Source of the DNA: Helicobacter sp. 13S00482-2
GTDB lineage: Bacteria > Campylobacterota > Campylobacteria > Campylobacterales > Helicobacteraceae
Direction: 5' to 3'
NCBI RefSeq assembly: GCF_002272795.1
Contig: NZ_MLAT01000011.1
Location: 1-53,964, forward strand
Length of the DNA stretch: 53,964 nt
Positions within the stretch are counted from its first letter, which is position 1. Every line of letters begins with the position of its first letter. Shown here piece after piece: positions 1 through 7,914 of the stretch. The notes beneath the pieces were generated by a model that did no database searches, had not been told where the DNA came from, and saw only the letters and a program-made list of their open reading frames with translations. The translations under genes and the position numbers were made by a program.

Positions 1-165
1 TAGATTCAAAGAGTTTCAATCCCAGAAAACTTAATGATAAATACCAGAAGAGTTTTTAAATGAGGCTCACCTGAATGGGAGTGGAATATTACAAGCATAT
101 AGCTTAAGATTTGCTTAGGATAAAAGGAGTGGTTGGAAGAAAATCAGAGAAAAGAAGATGGAGGG
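1..165. other. Left-edge non-coding or unassigned sequence
   Basis: This stretch follows the htrB stop codon and contains no recognisable gene. On the minus strand an ATG at 98 opens a 30-codon frame ending at 6, with Phe-His-Ser-His-Ser-Gly-Glu-Pro near its start. I see no convincing ribosome binding site and no family match. It could be a gene remnant or chance. Confidence 0.3.
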
Positions 166-1074
166 TTAGTAAAGATGAGAATATCTTGCCTTCCATCGCT
201 TGTGGAACCAGAACCAGCTAGATGGGTTAGCAGAGATAACTTGCTCAGTTAGCTTAGCTTGTGATTGAGTGGCTTCATAAATATCAGATTCATAATTCTC
301 TGTATTTTTTGTTTTGATAGGAGGATAAAATTTGATTTGAAATTTTGAATAATCTGTATTAAAATCAATGAATACGGGCACAATATCAATTCCAAATCTT
401 CTTGAAAGTATTGAGGCAACAGTGGTATGAGTAACTTCTTTACCAAAAAAATCGACCTCTATTCCCTCATTTCTAGACATATGTTGATCGACTAAAATTC
501 CAGCTAATGCGTTTCCTTTAGCATACATTTTTAGCAAATGTTTAAAGGCTCCTTTTTTATCAATGAGTTTCACACCCCAATATTCTCTGCGGCTAATAAT
601 AAGTTTGTTGATGGCTTGGTAATCCGTAAGCCTTCCTAAAGATGCCAAATTGCATTGCCTGTATCTCTCAGGAAGTATTGTGGCCATTGCCTCCCAATAC
701 CCAAAATGACCCCCCATAAAAACAGCGCTTCCGTTTTTTGCCAAAGAATCTAGAATATAGTGTTCATCAATAATTTCAAATCTACTCTTGTATTTTGCTC
801 TAGGCAAATAAACCACACGAATACCTTCTAACAGAATAAATGAAAAATTTCTATAACATCTCTTGATAATTATTTTTTTATCTTCTTGGCTTATTTTATC
901 CCCATAGACTATACCTAAATTTGTCATTGCGTCTTTAAATCGTCTCTTATCAAGAATTCTCATTATCCATGCAAAAAAATCAACCGCATACAAAAAGCAT
1001 CTATGAGGAATTTTTGCCAATATAAAGCCAAAAAAATTCACGATCGCTTCAAGTGATTTTGTCAATACGTTCAA
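166..1074 (-). CDS. htrB: Lipid A biosynthesis acyltransferase (LpxL/HtrB family)
   Basis: This 302-residue inner-membrane enzyme should add a secondary acyl chain to Kdo2-lipid A from acyl-ACP. A hydrophobic N-terminal segment (about residues 10-38) precedes the family's HX4E catalytic motif, seen as HFGYWE near residue 122. The Trp/Phe-rich C-terminus (WFWFHKRWK) is typical of LpxL/LpxM proteins. The start codon is TTG; it overlaps the waaC stop (TTGA) and has AAGGA eight bases upstream, and no ATG lies near the expected N-terminus. It is the last gene of the ferredoxin-ppx-waaC-htrB run, a grouping also found in H. pylori. The family is clear; the acyl chain and position are not readable from sequence. 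Confidence 0.93.
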   Translation of the reverse strand: MNVLTKSLEAIVNFFGFILAKIPHRCFLYAVDFFAWIMRILDKRRFKDAMTNLGIVYGDKISQEDKKIIIKRCYRNFSFILLEGIRVVYLPRAKYKSRFEIIDEHYILDSLAKNGSAVFMGGHFGYWEAMATILPERYRQCNLASLGRLTDYQAINKLIISRREYWGVKLIDKKGAFKHLLKMYAKGNALAGILVDQHMSRNEGIEVDFFGKEVTHTTVASILSRRFGIDIVPVFIDFNTDYSKFQIKFYPPIKTKNTENYESDIYEATQSQAKLTEQVISANPSSWFWFHKRWKARYSHLY

Positions 1075-2114
1075 AGTATTTTCCTTATGGATTTGAATAT
1101 CTCCTCTGCAGAAATATTTTGAATTGAAAAATCATTTTTATCACAATTGGCGTTTAAATTGCCACTGAGTGAAATATTTCTCTCTCCAATCACTTTTAAT
1201 CTTTCTATGGGAGTATTGCCATATAAAGTAATGGAAGGCCTACCCATAGCCCACCCAAGATGTGTCACACCAGTATCCCCGCCAATGACTACATCCACCT
1301 TTGAAATCAGTGCTTTAAGTTCATCTTGACTAAGTTCAGGTAAAACCAAGGCATCTATAAAGGTGTGTATTTGTGCAAAAACTTCTTGTGCTTTTTGAGG
1401 ATTTCCTTTCCAAGGAAGAAGAATTTTTGTGTTTTCATTCTTGAGAAGTTTTGCTAATTCAACATACTGTGCTATGGGGTAAGTTTTAGATTCTATCGAC
1501 GCTTCTAGTATAAACAAAATAGTTTTTTTACTACCATCAAAAACTCCAAGAGAGGCTATTTTTGATTGAGATGCTTGAGTAAATCCAAAGGCCTCAGATC
1601 TGTTTTTAGACACTTCCTCAACCCAATGCTCGTGACTTTCTCCCTCAAGCACAACATCAAACCCTCCTACTGCTGAAAACAAAACTTTTGCATTGCGTTC
1701 TAAAATATTTTTCTCATAAGCAATATCAACTCCCTCGTCATAAAAATAAGCTGCCACTTTCTCACGAATAGAGTTTTTATTGAAACCAACAAATCTTTTT
1801 TTATCAATAATCTTTCCTACAATCGCGGATTTTAAAAGTCCTTGCATATCAATGATTAAATCGTACTCTCCATAGGATTTTAAGGTTTTATAAAGTTTAT
1901 AAAATTGATAAGGATTGAATGAGTGAAAAATTTTTTTAAAAGGAAGTTTATGGATCTTATCAATACAAGGCGAGTGCTCAAGTATTTGCGAAAATCTCTC
2001 ATCAACAAACCAATGCACTTCTATATCGGGATATTTTTTTTTAAGATATGGTAAAAAAACCACGCTTACAATGATGTCCCCCAATGAGGAAAGTCTAATA
2101 ATTCCAATTCTCAA
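1071..2114 (-). CDS. waaC: LPS heptosyltransferase I (glycosyltransferase family 9)
   Basis: This 347-residue protein should transfer the first L-glycero-D-manno-heptose to Kdo in the LPS inner core, on the cytoplasmic face. The N-terminus MRIGIIRLSSLGDI is the family 9 signature for ADP-heptose enzymes. The C-terminal half has the donor-binding region, with VIGGDTGVTHLGWA near residue 278 and TLYGNTP after it. The start is TTG, with AAAGGA five bases upstream, directly abutting the ppx stop. It overlaps htrB downstream by four bases, so the two are probably translationally coupled. WaaC is preferred over WaaF because of length and this neighbourhood; the two can be confused without alignment. 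Confidence 0.9.
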   Translation of the reverse strand: MRIGIIRLSSLGDIIVSVVFLPYLKKKYPDIEVHWFVDERFSQILEHSPCIDKIHKLPFKKIFHSFNPYQFYKLYKTLKSYGEYDLIIDMQGLLKSAIVGKIIDKKRFVGFNKNSIREKVAAYFYDEGVDIAYEKNILERNAKVLFSAVGGFDVVLEGESHEHWVEEVSKNRSEAFGFTQASQSKIASLGVFDGSKKTILFILEASIESKTYPIAQYVELAKLLKNENTKILLPWKGNPQKAQEVFAQIHTFIDALVLPELSQDELKALISKVDVVIGGDTGVTHLGWAMGRPSITLYGNTPIERLKVIGERNISLSGNLNANCDKNDFSIQNISAEEIFKSIRKIL

Positions 2115-3590
2115 TTAAATCCTTTTATCGTGGAATTTTATATCAAAATCTACAGGTTTAATTAGTTTTTGCACAATTTCTGTTGATAAATAAAGTTCTT
2201 TAGAAGAATTCACTTTCAACGCACCTTTTTCATAGGAATAAGAAATATCTTTAGGGGGTGTGAGCACACACATTGCTTCTGCCATACCTAAGATAAAACT
2301 AAGCCATTGCAGAGTTAAAATAGGGGGCATAATATCACTGATATGTGCGATAGAAATATCTTTTGGAATTTTTTTATTGCTAAACTGTGCCAAAAGACAA
2401 ATGATTGCCTTATCTTGATGAGAAAATCCATAATCAAGTGCATGAAGCAAAAAATAGGCACTATGCTCGTGAGAATCGTAAAAACTCAAAATCCTACCCA
2501 CACTAGAAAACATCCCTGCACAAGATAAATGAAGTTTATATTTTTCATCAATCTTGTGTAATGGTTTGAGAGCATCAAAAATTCTCAAACACTGATTTTT
2601 AACATTTTCCCCATGGCGAGAATAGGATAAAAATCTATCTTTAAGTGCGTTTAAAGATGGATTCAAGTTGTTGGGAAAAGAATATTTCTGATTGCGCAAC
2701 AAATCACTTAAAAAAACTCCCTCTCTGACACCAACACCACTAGTGATTATGTTTTTAGCCTCGAATTTTTTAAGTAGCATAGCAAATATCAATGCTCCAC
2801 TTTGAATATTATCCTTTCTATCTTCTGTAACACCTATTGAAGAGAGTTTTTCTTCTTCAATAGCATAAATTCTTTCTATGAAGGAGAAATGTTTTTTTAC
2901 ATCCACTTCATAACCATGTAAAACATCAATAGGATATTTTGAATTCCTCATTATCATCTTTGAGATAGCCCGAATAGTCCCGCCAATACCAAATACATTG
3001 AAATGTTTATAAAATTGAGGTATTTTTTCAAGCTCTTTTTTAATAAATTCTTTTGCAATGTCTAAATCTTGATTTTTATCAAAAAAAAGCTCTTTGAGTC
3101 TTATTGTACCGATGTTAAGGGAAATCAAATCAATAATTTTACCTTCCTTGATGATGGCACATTCCGTACTTCCTCCACCAATATCAATAGTGATTCCATC
3201 TTTTTTGTGAGAAAGATTTGCACAGGCGATGCCTCCATAAAAAGCCTCTTTCTTCCCATCAATGACCTTAATATCTATTCCACAAGCTTGCTTGACTGCT
3301 CTTAAAAAGTCTCTTGCATTAGGAGCGTCTCTGATGGCACTTGTAGCGACACAAAAAAGCTTTCTGCTACCGTATTTTTCAGAGATTTGCTTGAATTCTA
3401 TTAAAGCACTCAAAGCCCTTTTCATAGGAATTTCTTGCAACATCCCACCAAATTCATAACTACCTTCTGATATCCTAACCTTGGACTTGATTTCGCACAA
3501 AAGGTAAAAACCAAATCGACTAGTCTTACGAAAAATCGCCATTCTCGCCGAATTAGATCCGATATCAATAACGGTCGTTACTTTTGCCAT
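2115..3590 (-). CDS. ppx: Ppx/GppA family exopolyphosphatase / pppGpp phosphohydrolase
   Basis: Ppx/GppA enzymes remove terminal phosphates from polyphosphate or pppGpp and belong to the ASKHA fold. The N-terminus shows the phosphate-1 motif (VIDIGSNSARMAI) and a later glycine-rich loop (TIDIGGGSTECAII, near residue 137). Another glycine-rich loop (FGIGGTIRAISK) lies near residue 204. A C-terminal HD-like region follows, with histidines around residues 385-400. About 491 residues is normal for the family. I place the start at the ATG at 3590, overlapping the ferredoxin TGA by one base; a GTG one codon earlier is also possible. Substrate preference cannot be read from sequence. Confidence 0.9.
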   Translation of the reverse strand: MAKVTTVIDIGSNSARMAIFRKTSRFGFYLLCEIKSKVRISEGSYEFGGMLQEIPMKRALSALIEFKQISEKYGSRKLFCVATSAIRDAPNARDFLRAVKQACGIDIKVIDGKKEAFYGGIACANLSHKKDGITIDIGGGSTECAIIKEGKIIDLISLNIGTIRLKELFFDKNQDLDIAKEFIKKELEKIPQFYKHFNVFGIGGTIRAISKMIMRNSKYPIDVLHGYEVDVKKHFSFIERIYAIEEEKLSSIGVTEDRKDNIQSGALIFAMLLKKFEAKNIITSGVGVREGVFLSDLLRNQKYSFPNNLNPSLNALKDRFLSYSRHGENVKNQCLRIFDALKPLHKIDEKYKLHLSCAGMFSSVGRILSFYDSHEHSAYFLLHALDYGFSHQDKAIICLLAQFSNKKIPKDISIAHISDIMPPILTLQWLSFILGMAEAMCVLTPPKDISYSYEKGALKVNSSKELYLSTEIVQKLIKPVDFDIKFHDKRI

Positions 3591-3841
3591 CACTCACTCT
3601 TTTGAAGTTGTTCGTATTTATATTTCAACTCTTCAAAACTTTCAACATTGTCAGGATCAGGAGAAATAGCATCCACAGGACACGCACCTACGCAATTTGG
3701 CTCATCGTCATAACCCACACACTCAGTGCATTTATCTGGATCAATAACATAAATAGGATCTCCTTCGTCAATAGCTTCATTGGGACACTCTTCTCTACAC
3801 GCATCACATGCAATACATTCATCATTTATCAATAAGGACAT
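3590..3841 (-). CDS. fdxA: 2[4Fe-4S] ferredoxin, YfhL type
   Basis: An 83-residue soluble electron carrier. The first cluster motif CIACDACREECP lies at residues 9-20. The second begins CTECVGY and has the longer insert before CVGACPVD that marks YfhL-type ferredoxins. The C-terminus is charged and helical. It is the first gene of the ppx-waaC-htrB run, with GGAG upstream of its ATG. In H. pylori the homologous gene (HP0277, as I recall) has the same position. Its redox partner is not indicated by the neighbours. Confidence 0.93.
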   Translation of the reverse strand: MSLLINDECIACDACREECPNEAIDEGDPIYVIDPDKCTECVGYDDEPNCVGACPVDAISPDPDNVESFEELKYKYEQLQKSE

Positions 3842-3902
3842 ATCTAAACTCCAATAAGATTTTTGCGATTCATCTTTTAGCTAAAACATTCTTAACATTT
3901 AT

Positions 3903-4583
3903 TTAATCCAATGCTTGAACAAAAAACATATCGACCCCATAAGAACTTTTTTCATCTAATTCACTGACATCAGAGGGCAAATCACACAAGATAATCTTAG
4001 AATTAGGAACAGATGCAATTAAATTTGAAAAATCTTGGGTGATATAAAAAACCTGTGCTTTTGCAAAAATTGCAGATTTAAGGTTTTTTAAAGAAGTGAT
4101 TTTTACAATAGGAATGAGTGCAAGTCTGATTGCAAACTCGCACATACTCGCCAAATCTTTACCCAAAATCTCTGCATCAAGCACGATGCAATCACTCCCG
4201 TAAATACAAGACTCTAATATCTGGTATTCATTAAGAAAAATATCATTGTGTATAATAAACTTTTGAGAATATCTCCTTAGTTGCGTCAGACAATCAAAAT
4301 CACCTGCTCCTAAAATATTTTCTTCATAAGTAGTCCTAAAATCCACCATTATGAACTCTGAATCTAAATCTATCACAAAAGAAAGTCTCTCATATGAAAA
4401 CGCTGGGTAATTAAAACATTTTTTTGCAATTTTTCCATCTCTAGCTAAATCACTCACCAAAGCTCTAGGGACATAAGGGTTATATGCTAAAGTCCTTCCT
4501 AAAAAATCAAATGGCAAAAGCCCTTCTCTACGCTGAATACTTTTTTTAAGATTTTCAAAAGTTTTGAGAGAATAGTGCATCAT
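3903..4583 (-). CDS. TrpC-like (indole-3-glycerol phosphate synthase fold) protein lacking catalytic residues
   Basis: About 226 residues. The N-terminal FLGRTLAYNPYVPR and the stretch EYQILESCIYGSDCIVL match the layout of Campylobacterota TrpC. Where TrpC has KKASPSKG, this protein reads VIDLDSEFIMVDF. Where TrpC has KDF it has HND. The catalytic Glu of LVEV is Lys (IVKI), and the NHRNL and SESG phosphate-site motifs are gone. It is therefore probably a pseudoenzyme kept as an intact frame, not an active indole-3-glycerol phosphate synthase. The start is placed at the ATG at 4583, giving an ATGA overlap with the TPR gene upstream. In Campylobacter jejuni, as I recall, a normal trpC sits next to a similar TPR lipoprotein gene. 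Confidence 0.7.
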   Translation of the reverse strand: MMHYSLKTFENLKKSIQRREGLLPFDFLGRTLAYNPYVPRALVSDLARDGKIAKKCFNYPAFSYERLSFVIDLDSEFIMVDFRTTYEENILGAGDFDCLTQLRRYSQKFIIHNDIFLNEYQILESCIYGSDCIVLDAEILGKDLASMCEFAIRLALIPIVKITSLKNLKSAIFAKAQVFYITQDFSNLIASVPNSKIILCDLPSDVSELDEKSSYGVDMFFVQALD

Positions 4584-5851
4584 TTTTGACAAGACTGAAT
4601 ACTTTGAAAATGCGAGTTCAGCTCGGGTTCAGCTCGTATTTGATCATCAGGTATGGTTGCAAAAATCTTTTTAGCTTCTGCACATTTTCCAAGTTTATAA
4701 TAACCCCAGGCAAGAGAATCCACATAAGAAATTGAGCTTGGATCAATCTCTAGTGCAACCTTCACATAATCAATTCCCTTCTTGATATCAATGTCATAAT
4801 CTATAAGCATATAACCCAAAAAATTATAAAAAAATGCATCTTGAGAATTCAAATTTTCCTTGATGGATCTGATTTCTTCTTTTCGTTCTTTGATGGATGT
4901 TTCTAGTTTTTTAACGATTCTTTTTATCTGATTTATTTGAGGATGTTGTAGAGATTCAAATAAATAAATCGCTTCAAGTCCTAAATATTTTGGGTTTTGT
5001 CTTTCTTGATAAATAAGTCCTGCCTGTTTAGAGGCTGCTGCAAAATTCTTCTGCACCACATATAATTCTAACAAAAGATGCCTGTTTAGGGGAAATTTTT
5101 GTGCAATGTCTTGTGCCTGTTTGTATTTTTTTTGAGAAGCAAGTATCCAAATCAAATACCTTGCATTTTCTACGGTAGGAGATTTATCATAAATATTTTG
5201 AAAAATTTTTTGAGCATCATTCATATCGTTAAGACGGGCAAAAATATCAATGCTTTTTTGACAAAGCTGATCTGAGCATCCATATTCTTGCAAATGCGAT
5301 TTGAGCAAACTGAGTCCAGTATTAGAATTATTCTTGGTGAAATAAATCATCAATAGTTTGCCCAATGCCTCTTCATCGTGAGTTTGATTATAATAGCTAT
5401 CCAAAAGCAAGAACGCTTTGTCAAATTCTTTTTCACTTAAATAAAGCGTACCTAAAACATTTTTCACAGGCAAAGAATCTTCTTGCTTTTTGATATTTTC
5501 TAATAGTGAGATTGCTTTTTTAATATCCCCCATTTTCATATAAGTATCTACCAATATCTTGTTGGTAGATAGATCATTTGTATTTTTAGTGGTGTTTTGA
5601 TAAATCAAAGCCAATTTTGAGGCGGTCTCTAAATCACCCATATTCGCTGCAGATATTGCCGCTTCTTTAGCGTAAGAGATATTTTTTGTCCTCTCATAAA
5701 GAGTGAGGTACCCATCCTTTGCAGCAGCAAAATCTCCTCTATTAAAGGCATCTGAACTTAACATTAAATATGAATCTTCTGAAAAAGTGTTTGCATTCAA
5801 GCAAATACAGAAAATCAGACAAGAACTCCTAACTAGATTTTTTTTAAGCAT
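4580..5851 (-). CDS. Exported TPR-repeat protein
   Basis: A 423-residue protein with a hydrophobic, Cys-containing N-terminus (about residues 8-20) that looks like a signal peptide. There is no clean lipobox, although related Campylobacter proteins are called lipoproteins. The rest is helical repeat; the C-terminal pair, FLGYMLIDYD and later SYVDSLAWGYYKLGKCAEA, is a classical tetratricopeptide arrangement. The start is the ATG at 5851 because AAGGG lies six bases upstream; an ATG 15 bases earlier lacks a site. It overlaps the YkgJ gene upstream by 19 bases and the TrpC-like gene downstream by 4 bases. A periplasmic scaffolding role is plausible but unproven. Confidence 0.75.
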   Translation of the reverse strand: MLKKNLVRSSCLIFCICLNANTFSEDSYLMLSSDAFNRGDFAAAKDGYLTLYERTKNISYAKEAAISAANMGDLETASKLALIYQNTTKNTNDLSTNKILVDTYMKMGDIKKAISLLENIKKQEDSLPVKNVLGTLYLSEKEFDKAFLLLDSYYNQTHDEEALGKLLMIYFTKNNSNTGLSLLKSHLQEYGCSDQLCQKSIDIFARLNDMNDAQKIFQNIYDKSPTVENARYLIWILASQKKYKQAQDIAQKFPLNRHLLLELYVVQKNFAAASKQAGLIYQERQNPKYLGLEAIYLFESLQHPQINQIKRIVKKLETSIKERKEEIRSIKENLNSQDAFFYNFLGYMLIDYDIDIKKGIDYVKVALEIDPSSISYVDSLAWGYYKLGKCAEAKKIFATIPDDQIRAEPELNSHFQSIQSCQK

Positions 5852-6219
5852 TTCACACCCTTGCATAGTCTGTACAAATCCTTTAATATTTTTTTATCTA
5901 TATTTTCCTTCTTATAACCCTCCCAAAATGGGAAATCTACGCATTGTTTGGGTCTGACTTCATAAATAAGGCATTTTTTGGTATTATCATCAAAAAAAAT
6001 ACAGGCCTGACCATCTACACTCATCTTCTCTAAAAATGAAAATTTATACCCTACCTTTTTAACATAAGTTTGTGTGAATTTATCAAATGAAATATTCAAA
6101 AAATTACTAATTTTCAACATTTCATCAATATTGGCAAAAATGTATCCACTTTCACCCACACAACATTTTCCTCCACAAGTATTGCACTCACTTTTATCAA
6201 AACGAAAATCAAATTCCAT
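5833..6219 (-). CDS. YkgJ-family cysteine cluster protein
   Basis: A 128-residue protein with the YkgJ (zinc/iron-chelating domain) cysteine pattern. CNTCGGKCC lies at residues 12-20, a Cys in QACIFFDD follows, then CLIYEVRPKQCVDFPFW near residues 83-100 and a late Cys pair. The family is thought to bind a metal or Fe-S cluster, but its reaction is unknown. A TATAAT box at 6249-6254 and an A/G-rich site precede the ATG. It is the first gene of a short minus-strand run with the TPR and TrpC-like genes. A similar gene (HP0274, as I recall) occupies this part of H. pylori. Confidence 0.82.
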   Translation of the reverse strand: MEFDFRFDKSECNTCGGKCCVGESGYIFANIDEMLKISNFLNISFDKFTQTYVKKVGYKFSFLEKMSVDGQACIFFDDNTKKCLIYEVRPKQCVDFPFWEGYKKENIDKKILKDLYRLCKGVKCLKKI

Positions 6220-6248
6220 TCCAAGCCTTTTGACAACGATATTGGGAG

Positions 6249-6254
6249 ATTATA
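6249..6254 (-). promoter_or_regulatory. -10 box for the YkgJ gene
   Basis: A perfect TATAAT on the minus strand, 30 bases upstream of the ATG at 6219. It lies just beyond the terminator hairpin of the upstream outer membrane protein gene. Helicobacter sigma-70 promoters depend mostly on this element. Confidence 0.55.
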
Positions 6255-6279
6255 TAAAAGAAAGCCCTAAAAAGGGCTT
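6255..6279 (-). terminator. Intrinsic terminator of the outer membrane protein gene
   Basis: A 7-bp perfect stem, AAGCCCT / AGGGCTT with a four-base loop, is followed on the minus strand by TCTTTT. It begins 27 bases beyond the stop codon at 6306. Confidence 0.8.
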
Positions 6280-6305
6280 ATTACAAGAAGAAAATCTGAG
6301 TATTT

Positions 6306-7727
6306 TTAGAAATTATATTTTAAGGTTACCACACCTCTACCCATTAGCATATCTCCAACGAGTTGAGAATAAACAAGAGATCCACTGAAATCTTTAGTGA
6401 ATTTATAGCTGATCTGTGGAGATATCTCAAATAACTCAGAGTCTTGAGTTAGGTTTGTGCTTCTAGCAGGAATGACCCCCCCCCTATTTTTTATTGGCAT
6501 TCCTGCTGCTTTGGAACGAACCGCTTCATCTCTAAGTCTTTCTGAACCTTGTCTCATATAAGGAAATCGGTTGCCATTATCATATCCGTTCCCAACCCAT
6601 ACCAAATCAAGTCCAAGACCAAAACCATTGTGAAATTGATATTTATGAGTAAAATACACTGCTTGCAAACCTGTATTTTTTACTGATCCTGTTCCTGTCC
6701 AGCCAAATCCCATAATGCCACCAGCAATAATACCATTCCACAACTGACCTCCCACATCAAAGCCACCTTTACTATCTAGCATTGTTCCATATCCCTGACC
6801 AAAACTTCCGATATAGCCTAATTTTGTAGTGTAGCCTGCAAATTTAAGATTTGCTTGTAGATTAAAAATACCCCTAGTCTTTGCAATACCACCATATGAA
6901 GTACCATCTCTGAGCAAACTAAAATAGCTTCCTAAAGCTTTACCTTTTGTGTGGAATGCCTCACTATCATTCATCACTGTTCCAGCAACTTGACCTAATA
7001 CACCAACAGAAAGACCATTATCAAAATCATATTTATAATGAACATCTCCAAACATCATCAGATCATAAAGTTTTTGTGCCCAACTATAATAAAGCTTGAA
7101 ACCCAGTCCTTTTATAGGCAAACCTTTATTGCTCTCAATACCCATTATGACGAGGTTATTACCGATACCAATTGTGCCTTTTTCATTCATCATTAGCATA
7201 ATATTATCTGTCATCCAGCTATCATAAGCAGAAATATAAAGTTTGATGCCTGTAATATCCTCATTGGTGATCATGCCCCCAAGTCCCCTATCTCCCCAAG
7301 TAGTTCCGGCATTGAGTGCTGATACAATATTCATTTGACCTAATCTTATGGTGGTTTTTGTAGATTCAAATGTTTTATTTATGTAAAGATTACTGATATT
7401 AAAAACATCTGGAGCAGAACTTTGATCAATTCTAGGAGCCCTAGAACCACCAATAGCATTATCTGATGTTACAGCATCAGGCACACCTGGCCCATAGGCT
7501 GCAAACACTCCCACAGAAAGACTATATCCATTCACCTCTCCTGAATGAATAGTTGGCAAGAAAAACATCTGATAACCCTGACCTGAACCATCTCTCCCAT
7601 CACTATAAAAATACTTCCCTCTAACCCAGCCATCTAAAGTGGCATTTTCTATGGCATCTTTAAGCGAACTAGCACTCAAAACCGCTGCACTTAGACAAAC
7701 CAAAGAGGCAATCTTTAACATCTTCAT
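6306..7727 (-). CDS. Helicobacter outer membrane protein (HP_OMP_2 / Hof-like beta-barrel)
   Basis: A 473-residue protein with a signal peptide ending around AVLSASS, then repeated amphipathic strands and a C-terminal aromatic residue (TLKYNF), as expected for a beta-barrel. The opening LKDAIENATLDGWVRGKYF and the blocks NGYSLSVG, DVFNISNLYINK and RLGQMNIVS match the Helicobacter outer membrane protein 2 family (PF02521), which is related to OprD-type porins. It is a tandem paralogue of the gene at 7915-9324; these blocks are conserved while intervening loops differ. It has its own -10 box, AAGGAG site and terminator, so it is probably monocistronic. The solute or host ligand is unknown. Confidence 0.88.
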   Translation of the reverse strand: MKMLKIASLVCLSAAVLSASSLKDAIENATLDGWVRGKYFYSDGRDGSGQGYQMFFLPTIHSGEVNGYSLSVGVFAAYGPGVPDAVTSDNAIGGSRAPRIDQSSAPDVFNISNLYINKTFESTKTTIRLGQMNIVSALNAGTTWGDRGLGGMITNEDITGIKLYISAYDSWMTDNIMLMMNEKGTIGIGNNLVIMGIESNKGLPIKGLGFKLYYSWAQKLYDLMMFGDVHYKYDFDNGLSVGVLGQVAGTVMNDSEAFHTKGKALGSYFSLLRDGTSYGGIAKTRGIFNLQANLKFAGYTTKLGYIGSFGQGYGTMLDSKGGFDVGGQLWNGIIAGGIMGFGWTGTGSVKNTGLQAVYFTHKYQFHNGFGLGLDLVWVGNGYDNGNRFPYMRQGSERLRDEAVRSKAAGMPIKNRGGVIPARSTNLTQDSELFEISPQISYKFTKDFSGSLVYSQLVGDMLMGRGVVTLKYNF

Positions 7728-7773
7728 CCTGAAACTCCTTAATTTTTTGTTAATAAATCGTTAAGACAAATTT

Positions 7774-7779
7774 ATTATA
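7774..7779 (-). promoter_or_regulatory. -10 box for the outer membrane protein gene at 6306-7727
   Basis: A perfect TATAAT on the minus strand, 47 bases before the ATG. AAGGAG lies just ahead of the start codon. The intervening leader is very AT-rich. Confidence 0.6.
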
Positions 7780-7914
7780 ATTGGAGAAACTTAAAAGAGA
7801 ATTAAGATATTTTTATTAAAAAAATGTTTAAAAATGATTTCACACTCCACAAGTTCCCTTCAATAAGTATCTTTATAACGCAATACTTTTTACTCTAGTG
7901 TGGGTTTAAAATTT

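Noticed and set aside
10-30. GTTTTCTGGGATTGAAAC-like sequence near the left edge resembling the end of a CRISPR repeat
   Set aside because: Only one copy is present and no regularly spaced repeats follow.
3875-3886. 12-bp perfect palindrome TTTTAGCTAAAA upstream of the ferredoxin gene
   Set aside because: Short AT-rich palindromes are expected often in this sequence, and no promoter overlap could be shown.
3903-4583. Calling this gene trpC, an active indole-3-glycerol phosphate synthase
   Set aside because: All the catalytic and phosphate-binding motifs are replaced in a by-eye alignment.
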